The translations under genes and the position numbers were made by a program. A DNA stretch of 64,000 nucleotides, from assembly GCF_000970345.1 (NCBI RefSeq), contig NZ_LAQU01000027.1, forward strand, positions 1-64,000, read 5' to 3'. The notes below the pieces were generated by a model. It searched no databases and was not told where the DNA came from. It saw only the letters and a program-made list of their open reading frames with translations. Source of the stretch: Robbsia andropogonis. Lineage in GTDB: Bacteria; Pseudomonadota; Gammaproteobacteria; Burkholderiales; Burkholderiaceae. Below are positions 9,192 through 18,628 of the stretch, in pieces. Every line of letters starts with the position of its first letter. Within the stretch, counting starts at the first letter, position 1.

Positions 9192-9570
9192 TGGGGGGAA
9201 AGTAACGCGTACTGGGATACCGTCCTGTTTGAACTATGACGTATCCATAAATACCAAATATCTCCCGAAGACGACCTATTTGCGCCAGATCCTAACAGAT
9301 TATAACGACAAAAACACGCGCATTATTGTCGCAAACGGATTTTGATACAAAGCAGAAATAACAATTATTAATCGTTTATTTAAATCTATTATCTATATTT
9401 TTTAGAAAAATAATGTAGAAAATTCGATATACCTATTTGCACAAAGATCATTTGATGTTATGTTTGTGCTTAATTAGGACATTTTAAGTTTTAAAGAAAA
9501 ATATATTAATTAATTGGGCGCGAACGCGTAACGCGTTTGTAACGATCAACAGACTACTTTCGTAAAAATC
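9192..9570. other. AT-rich gene-free stretch upstream of the exporter gene
   Basis: Very AT-rich, especially 9350-9510 with runs of A/T. It holds no ORF worth calling and lies directly upstream of the four-gene cluster at 9571-16278, so it probably contains its promoter and is a natural target for H-NS-like silencing. No specific operator can be named. Confidence 0.45.
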
Positions 9571-10524
9571 ATGACAGGCAGTCCAGATCCAAGTCTCGCC
9601 GCATCCTCGACACCGACGGTTGCAGGGCGGGGTGACGCGGAAATATCGATTAGCACGGATTCTGCAAGACGAATCAGCTTGATATTGATGAGTCTGGCCG
9701 GTCTTTCCCAAGGTTTTATCGGGCCAATCGTCAAGCTGGTCGATTTTGCACCATTACCCTTGGTGGTCGGGCGTTGCATCGTGGCGGCGGTTCTACTGCA
9801 CGCCATCTGTATTCTGACAGGACGCCGAGTACAAAAAACGGATCGCATCAACACGATTATTTGCGGATTTCTTCTTGCCGGACATTTTGCCACCCTGTTC
9901 ATGGCATACAAGAAGACTGACGTTAATCTCGTTCTGATTGCGCTGTTCACCTATCCGATGATCACCAGCCTGCTCGAGCCCGTGTTTTTCGGCGGACGTC
10001 CGCAGCGCCGACAGGTGATTTCTGCATTCGTCGTGACCGCCGGTATCGCATGCCTGCGCCCGGCGCCGGGCGGCAGTGGCGACATGATTGCCGGGATCGG
10101 TCTCGCTCTGGCGTCTGCGGTTCTGTTCAGCCTTCGCAACATTCTGAGTCGCAAGCTCGTTGCTAAAAGCGACGGACTTGCGATCATGGGATGGCAAACC
10201 ACCATCGCGGCCATCGCGTTCGCGCCAAGCTGCGTTGGACTCAAAGTGAGCGACATGACATCGTCGGTATGGCTCGGCATGCTGGCGCTGGGTATTTTCT
10301 TTACCGCCATTCCTCATACGCTACGCATTCTCGTGAAGCGTCATCTCACCACGGCAACCGTTGATATTCTCGCTGCGCTTCAGGTGGTGGGGGGGGTGCT
10401 GCTGGCCTGGATACTGGTGCATGAGGCGCCCACCATCAACGTGATACTGGGCGCTGCATTTATCTTTACTGCAGTCCTGTGGGAAGCCGCCAGCACATGG
10501 CGGCGGGGCTCGATGCCCGAATGA
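9571..10524 (+). CDS. DMT-superfamily (EamA) exporter
   Basis: A 317-residue inner-membrane protein with about ten hydrophobic helices in two EamA repeats (roughly 35-165 and 175-310). Typical segments are LAGLSQGFIGPIVKL in helix 1 and the loop ending LLEPVFFGGRP between helices 4 and 5. This family exports amino acids, metabolites and related small molecules. It is the first gene of a same-strand cluster with the BKACE-fusion, FAD protein and methyltransferase, so it may export the product of that cluster. The ATG at 9571 is the only sensible start; its ribosome site is weak. Confidence 0.85.
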   Translation: MTGSPDPSLAASSTPTVAGRGDAEISISTDSARRISLILMSLAGLSQGFIGPIVKLVDFAPLPLVVGRCIVAAVLLHAICILTGRRVQKTDRINTIICGFLLAGHFATLFMAYKKTDVNLVLIALFTYPMITSLLEPVFFGGRPQRRQVISAFVVTAGIACLRPAPGGSGDMIAGIGLALASAVLFSLRNILSRKLVAKSDGLAIMGWQTTIAAIAFAPSCVGLKVSDMTSSVWLGMLALGIFFTAIPHTLRILVKRHLTTATVDILAALQVVGGVLLAWILVHEAPTINVILGAAFIFTAVLWEAASTWRRGSMPE

Positions 10525-10655
10525 CGCGAGCACCGCGTGGCGAGACATCGTCTTCGCGGAGAAAACACGCCCCCCGATTTGCCACAAAGCCAACGGTTTG
10601 CTGGCGGGCGCTCGTCCCGCTGGACTGTCCACGTTGTCTAAACATGAGGAACGAC

Positions 10656-13600
10656 ATGCCCAAAGCGCTATACATTACCGCGGCTCCCGTCGGAGCAGTG
10701 CCGAAATCGCTCAATCTGGGCGACCCGGTTTTTGTTCATGGCTATCTTCTCGATCTGATCGATGCGAAAGAGCGGGTGCTAATCGTGAAGGCGCTCGAGA
10801 ATGAAGGCTGGGAGCCTGTCGACGAAGGCGGTATCGCGCTTCAAAGCGGCTATGCCAGCACTATCGACGACGCAGCGGTCCGCTCGGCGGGAAATGCCGG
10901 CGAACTGGAGCGTGACGGGTGGAGCCGGGTGTCGGGACAGTGGAATTCGCCGTGGCCGAGCGAACCGCACGACGTGAAACCTATGATTGCGCGGAGTCTG
11001 CTGCAACGCATCGGGTCCATTGGCCTCATCCGGCAGACCGTCCTGCAACTAACGACGTTCGGCTGGACCGTCACCGCCCAAGGCGATCTGTCATGGCCCC
11101 ACGGAAGTATTCGCAGTTATCTCCCGCCAAGCCTCGTGCAACAGATCCGGGCGGCAGACCAGACCGTCCTGGACGTGCTCATGAGCGAAGGGTGGACGCA
11201 CTGCCGTGCCGGGTACTGGCAGCCCGGCAAGGGCCGTAGCGTGGACCTTCCGTTGACGCCTGAAGCGATTGTGGCGGACGCGCATCAATCACTGATCGAA
11301 GGGGCAGCCATCGTACACCTCCATACGCGTTCGAGGGCTGATCGCGGCGAACTGCAAATTCCAGGACTTGGCACAACCATCACGACGGGGGCGCAACGCA
11401 ACCAGATCGTAGTGGAGGATTTCGAGCAGATTGTCACGACGCTGCGAGCGATGGAGCCCGCTGCGATACTCAACGTGTCGACCAGTGCGCGCGGCGACCG
11501 GAGCGCGTCTGAAAGCCTGTTGCGCCGCGCACATCTGAAACGCTACGGACCCGCGCAGGTGCATGCCGACATAGCATCGTTCAGCCCGGGCCCCGTGGTG
11601 TTTCAGAGCGGCGGCGGCTACGACAACCCGCCCGGCTTCCTCGTCCAGCAACTCGACCAGTTTGCTCGGACAGGTATACGACCGGAAATCGAGGTATTTA
11701 ATCACACCATTGTCGAAAACGCGACGAGCATCTATCGCGACGTACTGATCGCGCATGGCGAGCCGGTGCTGTTCATGCTAGTGGCTGGGGTGGATCAGCA
11801 TCGACGCGACGCGGTCAGCGGCGAGCTCAACGATGATTCGCTGATCCCGGTGGGCACTAGAAAGGACATCGCTGCGCTGTTGCAGCGCGACGACGTGGAG
11901 TCCACGCTGGCGGGGGCGCGGATCGCGGCCGACGCGCTCCGGCCGACAGTCGTACAACTGCGTGAGCATTTCCCTGCGTCGAAGATTTCGATTCTGCTGC
12001 CGGGTGCGTTTCACGCCATTCTCGTCGAGGTCGCGCTGGCGCTGTCGCTGGATGGCATTCGCGTGGGACTCGAAGACGCGCTGAATGTGTTCGACTCCCG
12101 CGTACCGGGTGGTGTCAGGCGGGCGCAGGGCACGAGCGATCAGGTACGTGCATTGAAGCGCGATTTGGAAAAACGCGGCATCTCAACGCTCAGCGCAGAA
12201 GCATTGCGTGACCAGATCGACATGACCCGCTGCGAGGTCAGGCTGTTTCGCGAGGCAACGAGCGCGTTGTCAGCCTATCTGCCGTTCGCGTCCAGCCCGC
12301 GGTCGCTTCCCGGGGCGGCGACGCTCGCGCAAGCGCTGTCGCCTGTATTAGACGCTTACGGGAAGATCGAGGACAGGTTTGCTGCCGAGCTCCGCAATGT
12401 CCCCGACGACCTGCGGACGGACCCAGCCGCTCTTGCCGCTCGCGTACGGGCGACGGCGAACGCGACAGGTGCGAACATACGCTTTTTCGTTGAAGAGCGC
12501 GACCGCTATCTCGATCACGAATACCTTGTCTTCAACGACATCTACGTCCCGCAAGCGTTAAATTTTGCGCGCGAAGTCCTGGCGCAGCGGGGTCAGTCGA
12601 CAGACGCATATGACGAGGCGCTCGCCCATTACGGACGCCCAGGAGAAACCGTGCTGCGCGAAGAGGCCAGTTACCGGATTCGCGAGGATCAGTTCAAGTC
12701 GTCGGCGTTGCGGGCGCTCGAATATCTGGTGTCTATTCCATGCCGATACAACGTGGACCGCACCAACGTTTTTAATACGCAACTGCGTCGCGATCCTCAC
12801 TACAGCGCGACGATGGCGCTGCTTTTTCATGCGATTCGTGAACTGACGCTGGAACTGCGCGCGCGTTCTAACGCTCATCAGAAAGCGTCCGGTCCGGTGT
12901 GGTCGATCGTATCCGTGGATGCCGCGCAACCGCAGGGTGGTGGCCCCCTGCGCGAACTTGCTTCGTCGCGCAAACTGCCAGTGCTATCCGCCGGCGTCGA
13001 GTGGGTGGTGCTGCCCAGCACGCCGACCACGCACTACCCGCTCGGTCTCAAGCTGTCGCATGGATTGACGGATACGTTTCATCACTTCCTCGACCGGGTG
13101 GTGCGAGACGTTTCACTGCTGAAAGCTGGGCGGCCGACGCGGGATACACCGCTTCGCGTCATTGGCATCGCGCATACGGGGCGACAGCCCGATGGCGAGA
13201 CGATCGTCGAGGCCAGCATGCTCTACAACCGCTTCGCGCTTAACGCCGACCGGACCAGCACGTTCCATGGTCATCCGGCACGACTGATCTATGAACGATT
13301 GTTGCTGCCGCGACTCGTAGACAGGCCACGTGAACTCCTCTATACGGAATCGCAACTTGCGGTGCGTGATGAAGATGGCGTGCCGCTCTACAGTGACGGG
13401 ACACGCGCCCGAAGAATCGCACGAGAGGCCATCGGCCGCCTGACTTTCTTGAAGCTACTAGCGCATAGTTCGGGCATTTCCACCGCACAGCAGCTCGACG
13501 TGCTCACTCGTTTGGACTCAGAGCGACTGGGCTACGCCCCGGACGAATTGCGGGCGATCTTCGACCGCGCTCTCGTAATCTCCTTTGCGTCTGCGTCCAA

Positions 13601-14063
13601 CGTGCTGGTCGACTGGGCCGGTACGTCGGTGGTCGATGTGACTGCCTTTAACGACGTGCGCAGTCTGGCGGGCACCACCACGGACGACTATCTTTTCAGC
13701 GAGGGAGCACCGCTCGACACGCTGCGTCGCGCGTTGCTGGCCTCGCGGGCGGGTGACGCGCCGGTTGGTGGCTATCGATACGAGGAAGCGAAGTTGCTTC
13801 GTCATACGGGCGCGCAAGGTAAGACCGTTGCGCGGTTGACAGGCGTTTTCCTGATGGATGATGTGGCGCGTCAGCACGATGGCCACTCGATCCGCCGGTA
13901 TCTGGAAGGGACGCCGCGCTGGCTACGGCAGTGGCTCTCCGGCGTGTTTCATGCTCCCGCCTCAAGAGGTGCGCTTGATGTGCTGGGCGAGCTGGACGCC
14001 GCAGCAGGCGAGCGCCTAGCGAATGGAAAGCGGGAGTCAGTCGCACCGTCATTTGTCGTGTGA
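10656..14063 (+). CDS. BKACE-fold (DUF849) fusion protein, 1135 aa
   Basis: GAGGA five bases ahead selects the ATG at 10656 over upstream ATGs. The N-terminus LYITAAPVGAVPKS is the first strand of the beta-keto acid cleavage enzyme (BKACE, 3-keto-5-aminohexanoate cleavage) barrel. The barrel is then interrupted by about 175 residues with four short units of the form GW-x(6-10)-W/G (GWEPVDEGG, GWSRVSGQW, GWTVTAQGDLSW, GWTHCRAGYW). It resumes at about residue 205, with the zinc pair H221-x-H223 (IVHLHTRS) and the late motif VGLED (Glu473) typical of the family. Residues about 510-1135 form a large region I do not recognise, with no membrane segments. BKACEs condense or cleave beta-keto acids with acetyl-CoA or a similar thioester. 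Ordinary family members are about 280-310 residues, so this fusion is unusual. The next gene starts 7 bp downstream. Confidence 0.7.
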   Translation: MPKALYITAAPVGAVPKSLNLGDPVFVHGYLLDLIDAKERVLIVKALENEGWEPVDEGGIALQSGYASTIDDAAVRSAGNAGELERDGWSRVSGQWNSPWPSEPHDVKPMIARSLLQRIGSIGLIRQTVLQLTTFGWTVTAQGDLSWPHGSIRSYLPPSLVQQIRAADQTVLDVLMSEGWTHCRAGYWQPGKGRSVDLPLTPEAIVADAHQSLIEGAAIVHLHTRSRADRGELQIPGLGTTITTGAQRNQIVVEDFEQIVTTLRAMEPAAILNVSTSARGDRSASESLLRRAHLKRYGPAQVHADIASFSPGPVVFQSGGGYDNPPGFLVQQLDQFARTGIRPEIEVFNHTIVENATSIYRDVLIAHGEPVLFMLVAGVDQHRRDAVSGELNDDSLIPVGTRKDIAALLQRDDVESTLAGARIAADALRPTVVQLREHFPASKISILLPGAFHAILVEVALALSLDGIRVGLEDALNVFDSRVPGGVRRAQGTSDQVRALKRDLEKRGISTLSAEALRDQIDMTRCEVRLFREATSALSAYLPFASSPRSLPGAATLAQALSPVLDAYGKIEDRFAAELRNVPDDLRTDPAALAARVRATANATGANIRFFVEERDRYLDHEYLVFNDIYVPQALNFAREVLAQRGQSTDAYDEALAHYGRPGETVLREEASYRIREDQFKSSALRALEYLVSIPCRYNVDRTNVFNTQLRRDPHYSATMALLFHAIRELTLELRARSNAHQKASGPVWSIVSVDAAQPQGGGPLRELASSRKLPVLSAGVEWVVLPSTPTTHYPLGLKLSHGLTDTFHHFLDRVVRDVSLLKAGRPTRDTPLRVIGIAHTGRQPDGETIVEASMLYNRFALNADRTSTFHGHPARLIYERLLLPRLVDRPRELLYTESQLAVRDEDGVPLYSDGTRARRIAREAIGRLTFLKLLAHSSGISTAQQLDVLTRLDSERLGYAPDELRAIFDRALVISFASASNVLVDWAGTSVVDVTAFNDVRSLAGTTTDDYLFSEGAPLDTLRRALLASRAGDAPVGGYRYEEAKLLRHTGAQGKTVARLTGVFLMDDVARQHDGHSIRRYLEGTPRWLRQWLSGVFHAPASRGALDVLGELDAAAGERLANGKRESVAPSFVV

Positions 14064-14070
14064 GGTAGCC

Positions 14071-15510
14071 ATGCGTATAGCGATCATAGGTTTAGGATGC
14101 AGCGGGACAATGGTGTTGCGCGCCATTGCCGATCGACTTCGTGAAGGGGATCCGATCGAAATTAGGCTGTTCGAAAGCCAGAAGGAGGTGGCGGCGGGCA
14201 TTCCCTATGGTGCCGCATTCAACGATGACTGCTTTGTGCTGAACATGCAGACGTCGCTGCTCGGTGCACATCCCCAGCGTCCTGAGGAGTTCATGGACTG
14301 GCTGGCCGGGCAGTCGCCAAGCGTTGTTGACGGGACGGATTACATCGCGCGTACGCGCATGGGCGGATATCTCGCAAGCGTTCTTCAGGCGTCGATGGCA
14401 CGGTTGCGGCAACTGGGCATCGCCTGCGAAATCGTCCGTGACGAGGTCTGCGACATGCAGGTTAGGGGAAACGAATACCTGCTGTTTGGCACGACCCAGA
14501 CCTATACCGCAGACCGCGTGGTGCTTGCACCCGGGCACTTGAAGAAGCGGAAGCCCGAGGGCAGCGGGAAGCGTTACATCGCGAACCCATATCATGCGCT
14601 TCACCTCGTTCGCGCGATTCCGCCGAACGCTAAGGTCGGCATCGTCGGCAGCAAACTGACGGCGGTCGATATGGCTATTTTGCTGCGCGAGCAGGGGGTC
14701 CGCCGGATTTCGATGTTCTCGGGTTCCGGCCGTTTGCCGCTGGTGCGTGGCGTCAGGCCTCCTGAAGACCGGTTGCCCGTCGTGCGACGCCCAAAGGGCG
14801 CGTCGCTTCGTTCCTTCCTTAAAGCGATACGCGACCAGGTTCGCACTATGCAGGCGCCTGCCGAATATGAGGCCTTTCTGTCCGGCAGGGATGAAGCTGT
14901 CCGGCTCGCTCACGAACTGGAACAGGCTTCGGCGCCGCGCCTCTGGCACGCGTTGCTCGATGAGACGAAGCACTTCATTGACGACTTTTGGCAGGAGCTC
15001 AGTCCGTTTCACAAGCGCCTCTTCCTGCGCAAGTATCAAGGATTGTGGATGAGCTACCGGCATCCGATGCCGCCGTCGAATGCCCGAAAGATCGCCGGCA
15101 TGCTCGCCGATGGCTCGCTGACGGTCCACAGTGGCTATCGGGGCGCATCGGCCTGCCCTGACGGACAATTAACCGTCAGGGCAGGCGACCAAGAGGTTAT
15201 CGTCGACTACCTGATCGACGCGAGCGGCACACCGGCGGATGTGCGCGAGATCGATTCGCCGCTCGTCGCGAATCTGCTGCGTAATGGGATCGTTGCTCGC
15301 TGCGAGTTTGGCGGCATTGAATGCGAGCCCGCAACGCACCGCGTTAGACCGCTCTCGAACGTGTATGTGATCGGGCAACTGACCCGTGGTCGCATTTTCT
15401 ACGTGTCGGCCATAGAACGTATTGCCATTCACGCGTTGGTCATTGCGGCCGACCTGATGCGCGCCGTAACGGAAAGAACCGGAACTCGGCTCGAAGAGGT
15501 GGCCGACTGA
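14071..15510 (+). CDS. FAD/NAD(P)-binding protein (YdhS-like)
   Basis: A 479-residue protein. The start at 14071 is set by GAGGT overlapping the stop of the preceding gene. It opens with a Rossmann nucleotide motif (IAIIGLGCSGTMVL), followed by the GIPYG and LNMQTS motifs of the FAD-NAD(P)-binding family related to E. coli YdhS. A second dinucleotide-like site lies near residue 190 (KVGIVGSKLTAVDMA), and the C-terminal DYLIDASGTPAD motif closes the FAD fold. Related proteins include N-hydroxylating and other redox flavoenzymes, but the reaction here is unknown. Tight coupling to the BKACE fusion gene argues for a shared pathway. Confidence 0.75.
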   Translation: MRIAIIGLGCSGTMVLRAIADRLREGDPIEIRLFESQKEVAAGIPYGAAFNDDCFVLNMQTSLLGAHPQRPEEFMDWLAGQSPSVVDGTDYIARTRMGGYLASVLQASMARLRQLGIACEIVRDEVCDMQVRGNEYLLFGTTQTYTADRVVLAPGHLKKRKPEGSGKRYIANPYHALHLVRAIPPNAKVGIVGSKLTAVDMAILLREQGVRRISMFSGSGRLPLVRGVRPPEDRLPVVRRPKGASLRSFLKAIRDQVRTMQAPAEYEAFLSGRDEAVRLAHELEQASAPRLWHALLDETKHFIDDFWQELSPFHKRLFLRKYQGLWMSYRHPMPPSNARKIAGMLADGSLTVHSGYRGASACPDGQLTVRAGDQEVIVDYLIDASGTPADVREIDSPLVANLLRNGIVARCEFGGIECEPATHRVRPLSNVYVIGQLTRGRIFYVSAIERIAIHALVIAADLMRAVTERTGTRLEEVAD

Positions 15511-15609
15511 CGCGGACAGCGCGCCGCACGATGGCGTTGTGCCAGATCAGGACACGCGCGATCTGCCATTCGAGTCGAAGCAATCCGACAAACCTAAAGG
15601 AGATTGTTC

Positions 15610-16278
15610 ATGAGCCAAGAAAACTGGACCGTAGTCGACAACTATTTCTCCCAGGCACTCATTCCTTCCGATTCCGCGCTCGAAACAACGCTGAAATCCA
15701 GCGCGGTTGCAGGGCTGCCGTCGATCAACGTCGCGCCGAACCAAGGCAAGCTTCTCTACCTACTCGCTAAAATCAGGAATGCGAAGCGGATTCTGGAGAT
15801 CGGTACACTCGGCGGTTACAGCACGATTTGGCTTGCGAGGGCGCTCCCCTCCAATGGTCGGCTGATCTCGCTTGAGTCGAACGTCGAATATGCCGATCTC
15901 GCGCGACGAAACATCGCCGCTGCAGGGTTATCCGATGTTGTTTCGGTTATTGTTGGCACTGCGGTCCGAAGCCTCGAACAGCTCATAGAAGAGAAGGCCG
16001 AACCGTTCGATCTGGTATTTATCGATGCGGACAAGGGAAGCAATCCGGACTACCTGCGCCTATCGCTTGCGCTGTCCCGCCCAGGCACGGTCGTAATCGG
16101 CGACAATGTGGTGCGCAACGGGCGCATCAGCGACGTGAACAATCAGGATCCCGATGTGATCGGCGTAAGGAAGTTCTTTGAACTGGCCGCCTCGGATAGG
16201 CGTCTGGATACGACAGCAGTGCAGACGGTTGGCTCGAAAGGCTGGGACGGGTTTTCGATTACTCTTGTGTCGGCATAG
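15610..16278 (+). CDS. SAM-dependent O-methyltransferase (CCoAOMT-type)
   Basis: A 222-residue class I methyltransferase. AAAGGAG at 15596-15602 sets the start at 15610, not the upstream TTG. Motif I is ILEIGTLGGYSTIWLA; the acidic metal-site motif is DLVFIDADKGSN; GDNVVRNG matches the post-II region of caffeoyl-CoA/catechol-type O-methyltransferases, which use a divalent cation to methylate vicinal hydroxyls or similar groups. It lies 99 bp after the FAD protein and closes the cluster, so it likely tailors the pathway product. Confidence 0.85.
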   Translation: MSQENWTVVDNYFSQALIPSDSALETTLKSSAVAGLPSINVAPNQGKLLYLLAKIRNAKRILEIGTLGGYSTIWLARALPSNGRLISLESNVEYADLARRNIAAAGLSDVVSVIVGTAVRSLEQLIEEKAEPFDLVFIDADKGSNPDYLRLSLALSRPGTVVIGDNVVRNGRISDVNNQDPDVIGVRKFFELAASDRRLDTTAVQTVGSKGWDGFSITLVSA

Positions 16279-16438
16279 CAACGGATGACGTGAGGGGATC
16301 TGTCGTGCGATTGCGCGAATATGCGCCGAGGCTTTTGCTTCAGCGCGGCGAGCTATCGGCTGGTCAATACGTTGGCGGATTGCCTTTGACGGCCAGCGGT
16401 CCGGTCTTTAGTGAACAGAAACGTCTGATTGTGCCAGG

Positions 16439-16465
16439 AAACTTGTGCACGACCGGCACAAGTTT
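16439..16465. terminator. Perfect 10-bp hairpin downstream of the cluster
   Basis: AAACTTGTGC (16439-16448) pairs exactly with GCACAAGTTT (16456-16465) over a 7-nt loop. It lies 160 bp past the methyltransferase gene. There is no long T-tract after it, so it could also be an operator-like palindrome. The surrounding 16282-16592 stretch has no convincing gene. Confidence 0.35.
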
Positions 16466-16592
16466 GCCAGACCCCTGTCTAGCGCGATCGGGCTCGTACT
16501 AACTGTTCGAGTCGGTCCCGCAATGGTATTGGGATGACCGATTTCAACCATGGATTAACCAACTGGCTCATGAACCAACATTTGCGCGTGCG

Positions 16593-17207
16593 TCAATACA
16601 ATCCCGCGAGGGTGCGTTGAGGAAGCTCCCGGTCGTAGGTCTGTCCATCGAAAACGCCACCGCTCAGCCGCTGATGCATCTGTCCAGCGCTCGGAAGGCT
16701 GTCGCGATTTACTTGCCTCGTCGTATTCCACAAGTCGGACCGCACTAGCGCTTTCGAGCAGTGAAAGTACGCTGCGCAGACGGTGATGACTATCGCAGTA
16801 CGCGGCAGTTTCCCATTAATCTCGAAAGCCGCAAGTAGCTGAGGATCGACGGAGATTTGCGCTGTGCCGTTCACGCGCAACGTTTCACCAACTCCCGGCA
16901 CGAGAAATAATAGAGACACCCGCGGGTTGATCATAATGTTGCGCAAGTTGTCGATTCGATTGTTTCCCGGCCGATCCGGAATCACGAGGGTTCGACAGTT
17001 GACGATTGACACAAATCCGGCAGGATCCCCTCTGGGTGAGCAATCGGTTCCATCTGTCCCGGCTGACGCAAGGATTACGAACGGCGACGCCCTCACAAAT
17101 GCACAATAGTCGTCGTTAAGATGATCGATCTCCTTCCACAGCGCCCGTTCATGTGGGCGGCCGTATATCGCCTCAAGTTGCTGCACATCGGAAATTACAT
17201 GTTCCAT
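16593..17207 (-). CDS. PPOX-class flavoprotein (pyridoxamine-phosphate-oxidase-like)
   Basis: A 204-residue protein. The ATG at 17207 follows a modest GTGGA ribosome site; the upstream in-frame extension looks non-coding. It shows the FMN-binding split-barrel features of the MSMEG_1061-type PPOX subfamily: ASPFVILASAGTDGTDCSPRGDPAGFV, then LVIPDRPGNNRIDNLRNI, then NPRVSLLFLVPG, and a C-terminal HCSKALVRSDLW. These cytoplasmic proteins bind FMN and act as oxidases or cofactor-linked reductases of unknown substrate. The gene stands alone between the methyltransferase cluster and IS6 relics. Confidence 0.85.
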   Translation of the reverse strand: MEHVISDVQQLEAIYGRPHERALWKEIDHLNDDYCAFVRASPFVILASAGTDGTDCSPRGDPAGFVSIVNCRTLVIPDRPGNNRIDNLRNIMINPRVSLLFLVPGVGETLRVNGTAQISVDPQLLAAFEINGKLPRTAIVITVCAAYFHCSKALVRSDLWNTTRQVNRDSLPSAGQMHQRLSGGVFDGQTYDRELPQRTLAGLY

Positions 17208-17392
17208 TGCGTCCACCGTTCTGTTTCTATCGATAAAGATACCTGCGCCAGGTGAGTATAATTGACGTATCGGAATCCGCAAACGAAGCTTTCTCACATT
17301 GCATTTTCTAGCGCAAGGAAAGTGCTGACCGAGTCAGCTGGCGCCTGAGCATTGTGACGTGGCCGAAGCGGTAGGGTAAGGTTGACGCATGA

Positions 17393-17815
17393 AAACCTCG
17401 TCTATTTACTACTGCTATCGCTTCGCGCCTGCGGTCATAAGCTTAGCGGTGCGTTAGCACTTTCGCTTTCCCTGCGCTTTTGCGACGTCGAAGAATTATT
17501 GTTTGAGCGCGGCATCGCTGTAAGCTTACGGTTCGCTTGGAATCGTGGCGGTAGTTTACGCGCGACGGACAAAATACGTCCTCGTTTTGAGCAGCGTCAA
17601 CAACAAGCGGCGCAGTTCGGTTTACTTGATAAGATGTCCTACATGTAGGAACATGATCAACACGCTTGCTTATTTGCACGGGAACCGGGCAAACGGACGG
17701 TGGGCGGAATCTGGAGAACGGACGGGGCCTACGTTTGAATCGGGGAGAGTGGCGATATCTCTACCGGGCTGTCGGCAAAATGTTTCTGTCGCAATAAGAA
17801 TTGTGTGGCGAAAGA
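17393..17815 (+). pseudogene. IS6-family relics
   Basis: Starting at AAAACCTCGTCTATTTACTA, frames with stops encode the N-terminus of an IS6 transposase (SSIYYCYRFAPAVISLAV, then a frameshifted DVEELLFERGI segment). At 17700-17770 a second piece carries the segment around the codons for the WRYLYRAVD-like motif, and a terminal GTTTCTGTCGCAATAAG lies at 17783. All pieces are degenerate. A weak hairpin with a short T-run (ACCCC/GGGGT, 17897-17909) follows. Confidence 0.7.
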
Positions 17816-17978
17816 ATGTCTATAATCGGCGCTTTCATCCCTTGGCTTCCCTTAATCAGGCATCCAAGGCTGACCAGTTTTCGAGAAAGTAAACATACCC
17901 CTCGGGGGTTTCTGAACTGGCCTCTTAAGATTAAGGCTCTTTTCTAGCCCTGTGGCCTTTTATGGAGAGCAATTCAGC

Positions 17979-18533
17979 ATGGTGAACAATCTGGCCAATC
18001 GCAAAGTCATCGTATGGGGCACGTTGCTGGGGGGCTTTATCAGTTCTCTAGTGAAATCGGGTACGGAAGCGAATATGCCGCCCAGGGTACCGGGCGAATT
18101 GTCGCCGCCCGCAGCGAATATAGACGGGTGGTTAGGTGGCCTCGGCATCAACGCACATTCTCTGGATTATGCTTACCAGAGCGTGACGATTCCCGGTGCG
18201 GTGATGCTCTATCACTGGCTGTTCAGTTTCGCCTTTGCCTTTATTTACGTTGCCGGGGCTCGGTACTGGCCTAAAATCCGAATGGGATTCGGGGCCGGGT
18301 ACGGCATCCTCATCACTTTGGTGATGCACGGTTTTCTGATCCCCGTGCTCGGATTCAGGCATCCTGTTTATGATCACGGTGCCATAGGATGGCTGTGGAA
18401 ACTCAATGGGTACGAGTTTTCGAGCGAACTTATCGGTCATATTTGCTGGTCGGTATCTATCGAGGTTTGCCTAATTTGCGTGCTTGCGGTTTTCGGAGAA
18501 CCGGTCAGCGGCGAATGGACACGCACTCACTGA
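17979..18533 (+). CDS. YagU/DUF1440-family inner-membrane protein
   Basis: A 184-residue protein. GGAGAG nine bases ahead supports the ATG at 17979 over the upstream GTG at 17952. It has four hydrophobic helices and the family's landmarks: an N-terminal LLGGFISSLVKSGTEANMPPR segment, a central FSFAFAFIYV helix, LVMHGFLIPVLGF, and a C-terminal SELIGHICWSVSIE. E. coli YagU is linked to acid resistance; the molecular activity is unknown. It stands alone, with IS relics on both sides. Confidence 0.8.
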   Translation: MVNNLANRKVIVWGTLLGGFISSLVKSGTEANMPPRVPGELSPPAANIDGWLGGLGINAHSLDYAYQSVTIPGAVMLYHWLFSFAFAFIYVAGARYWPKIRMGFGAGYGILITLVMHGFLIPVLGFRHPVYDHGAIGWLWKLNGYEFSSELIGHICWSVSIEVCLICVLAVFGEPVSGEWTRTH

Positions 18534-18628
18534 TTTGCACCAGAACCCAAATAATTATTTGGCGAAGGTGGGTTCAAGAGGTCATCGCAACGCCTTTCTA
18601 TTAATATCGAATGAGGGAGCGTAGACGA

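Noticed and set aside
14092-15168. 358-codon minus-strand frame opposite the FAD protein
   Set aside because: Antisense shadow in high-GC DNA; Arg-rich, no ribosome site, and the plus strand has clear dinucleotide-binding motifs.
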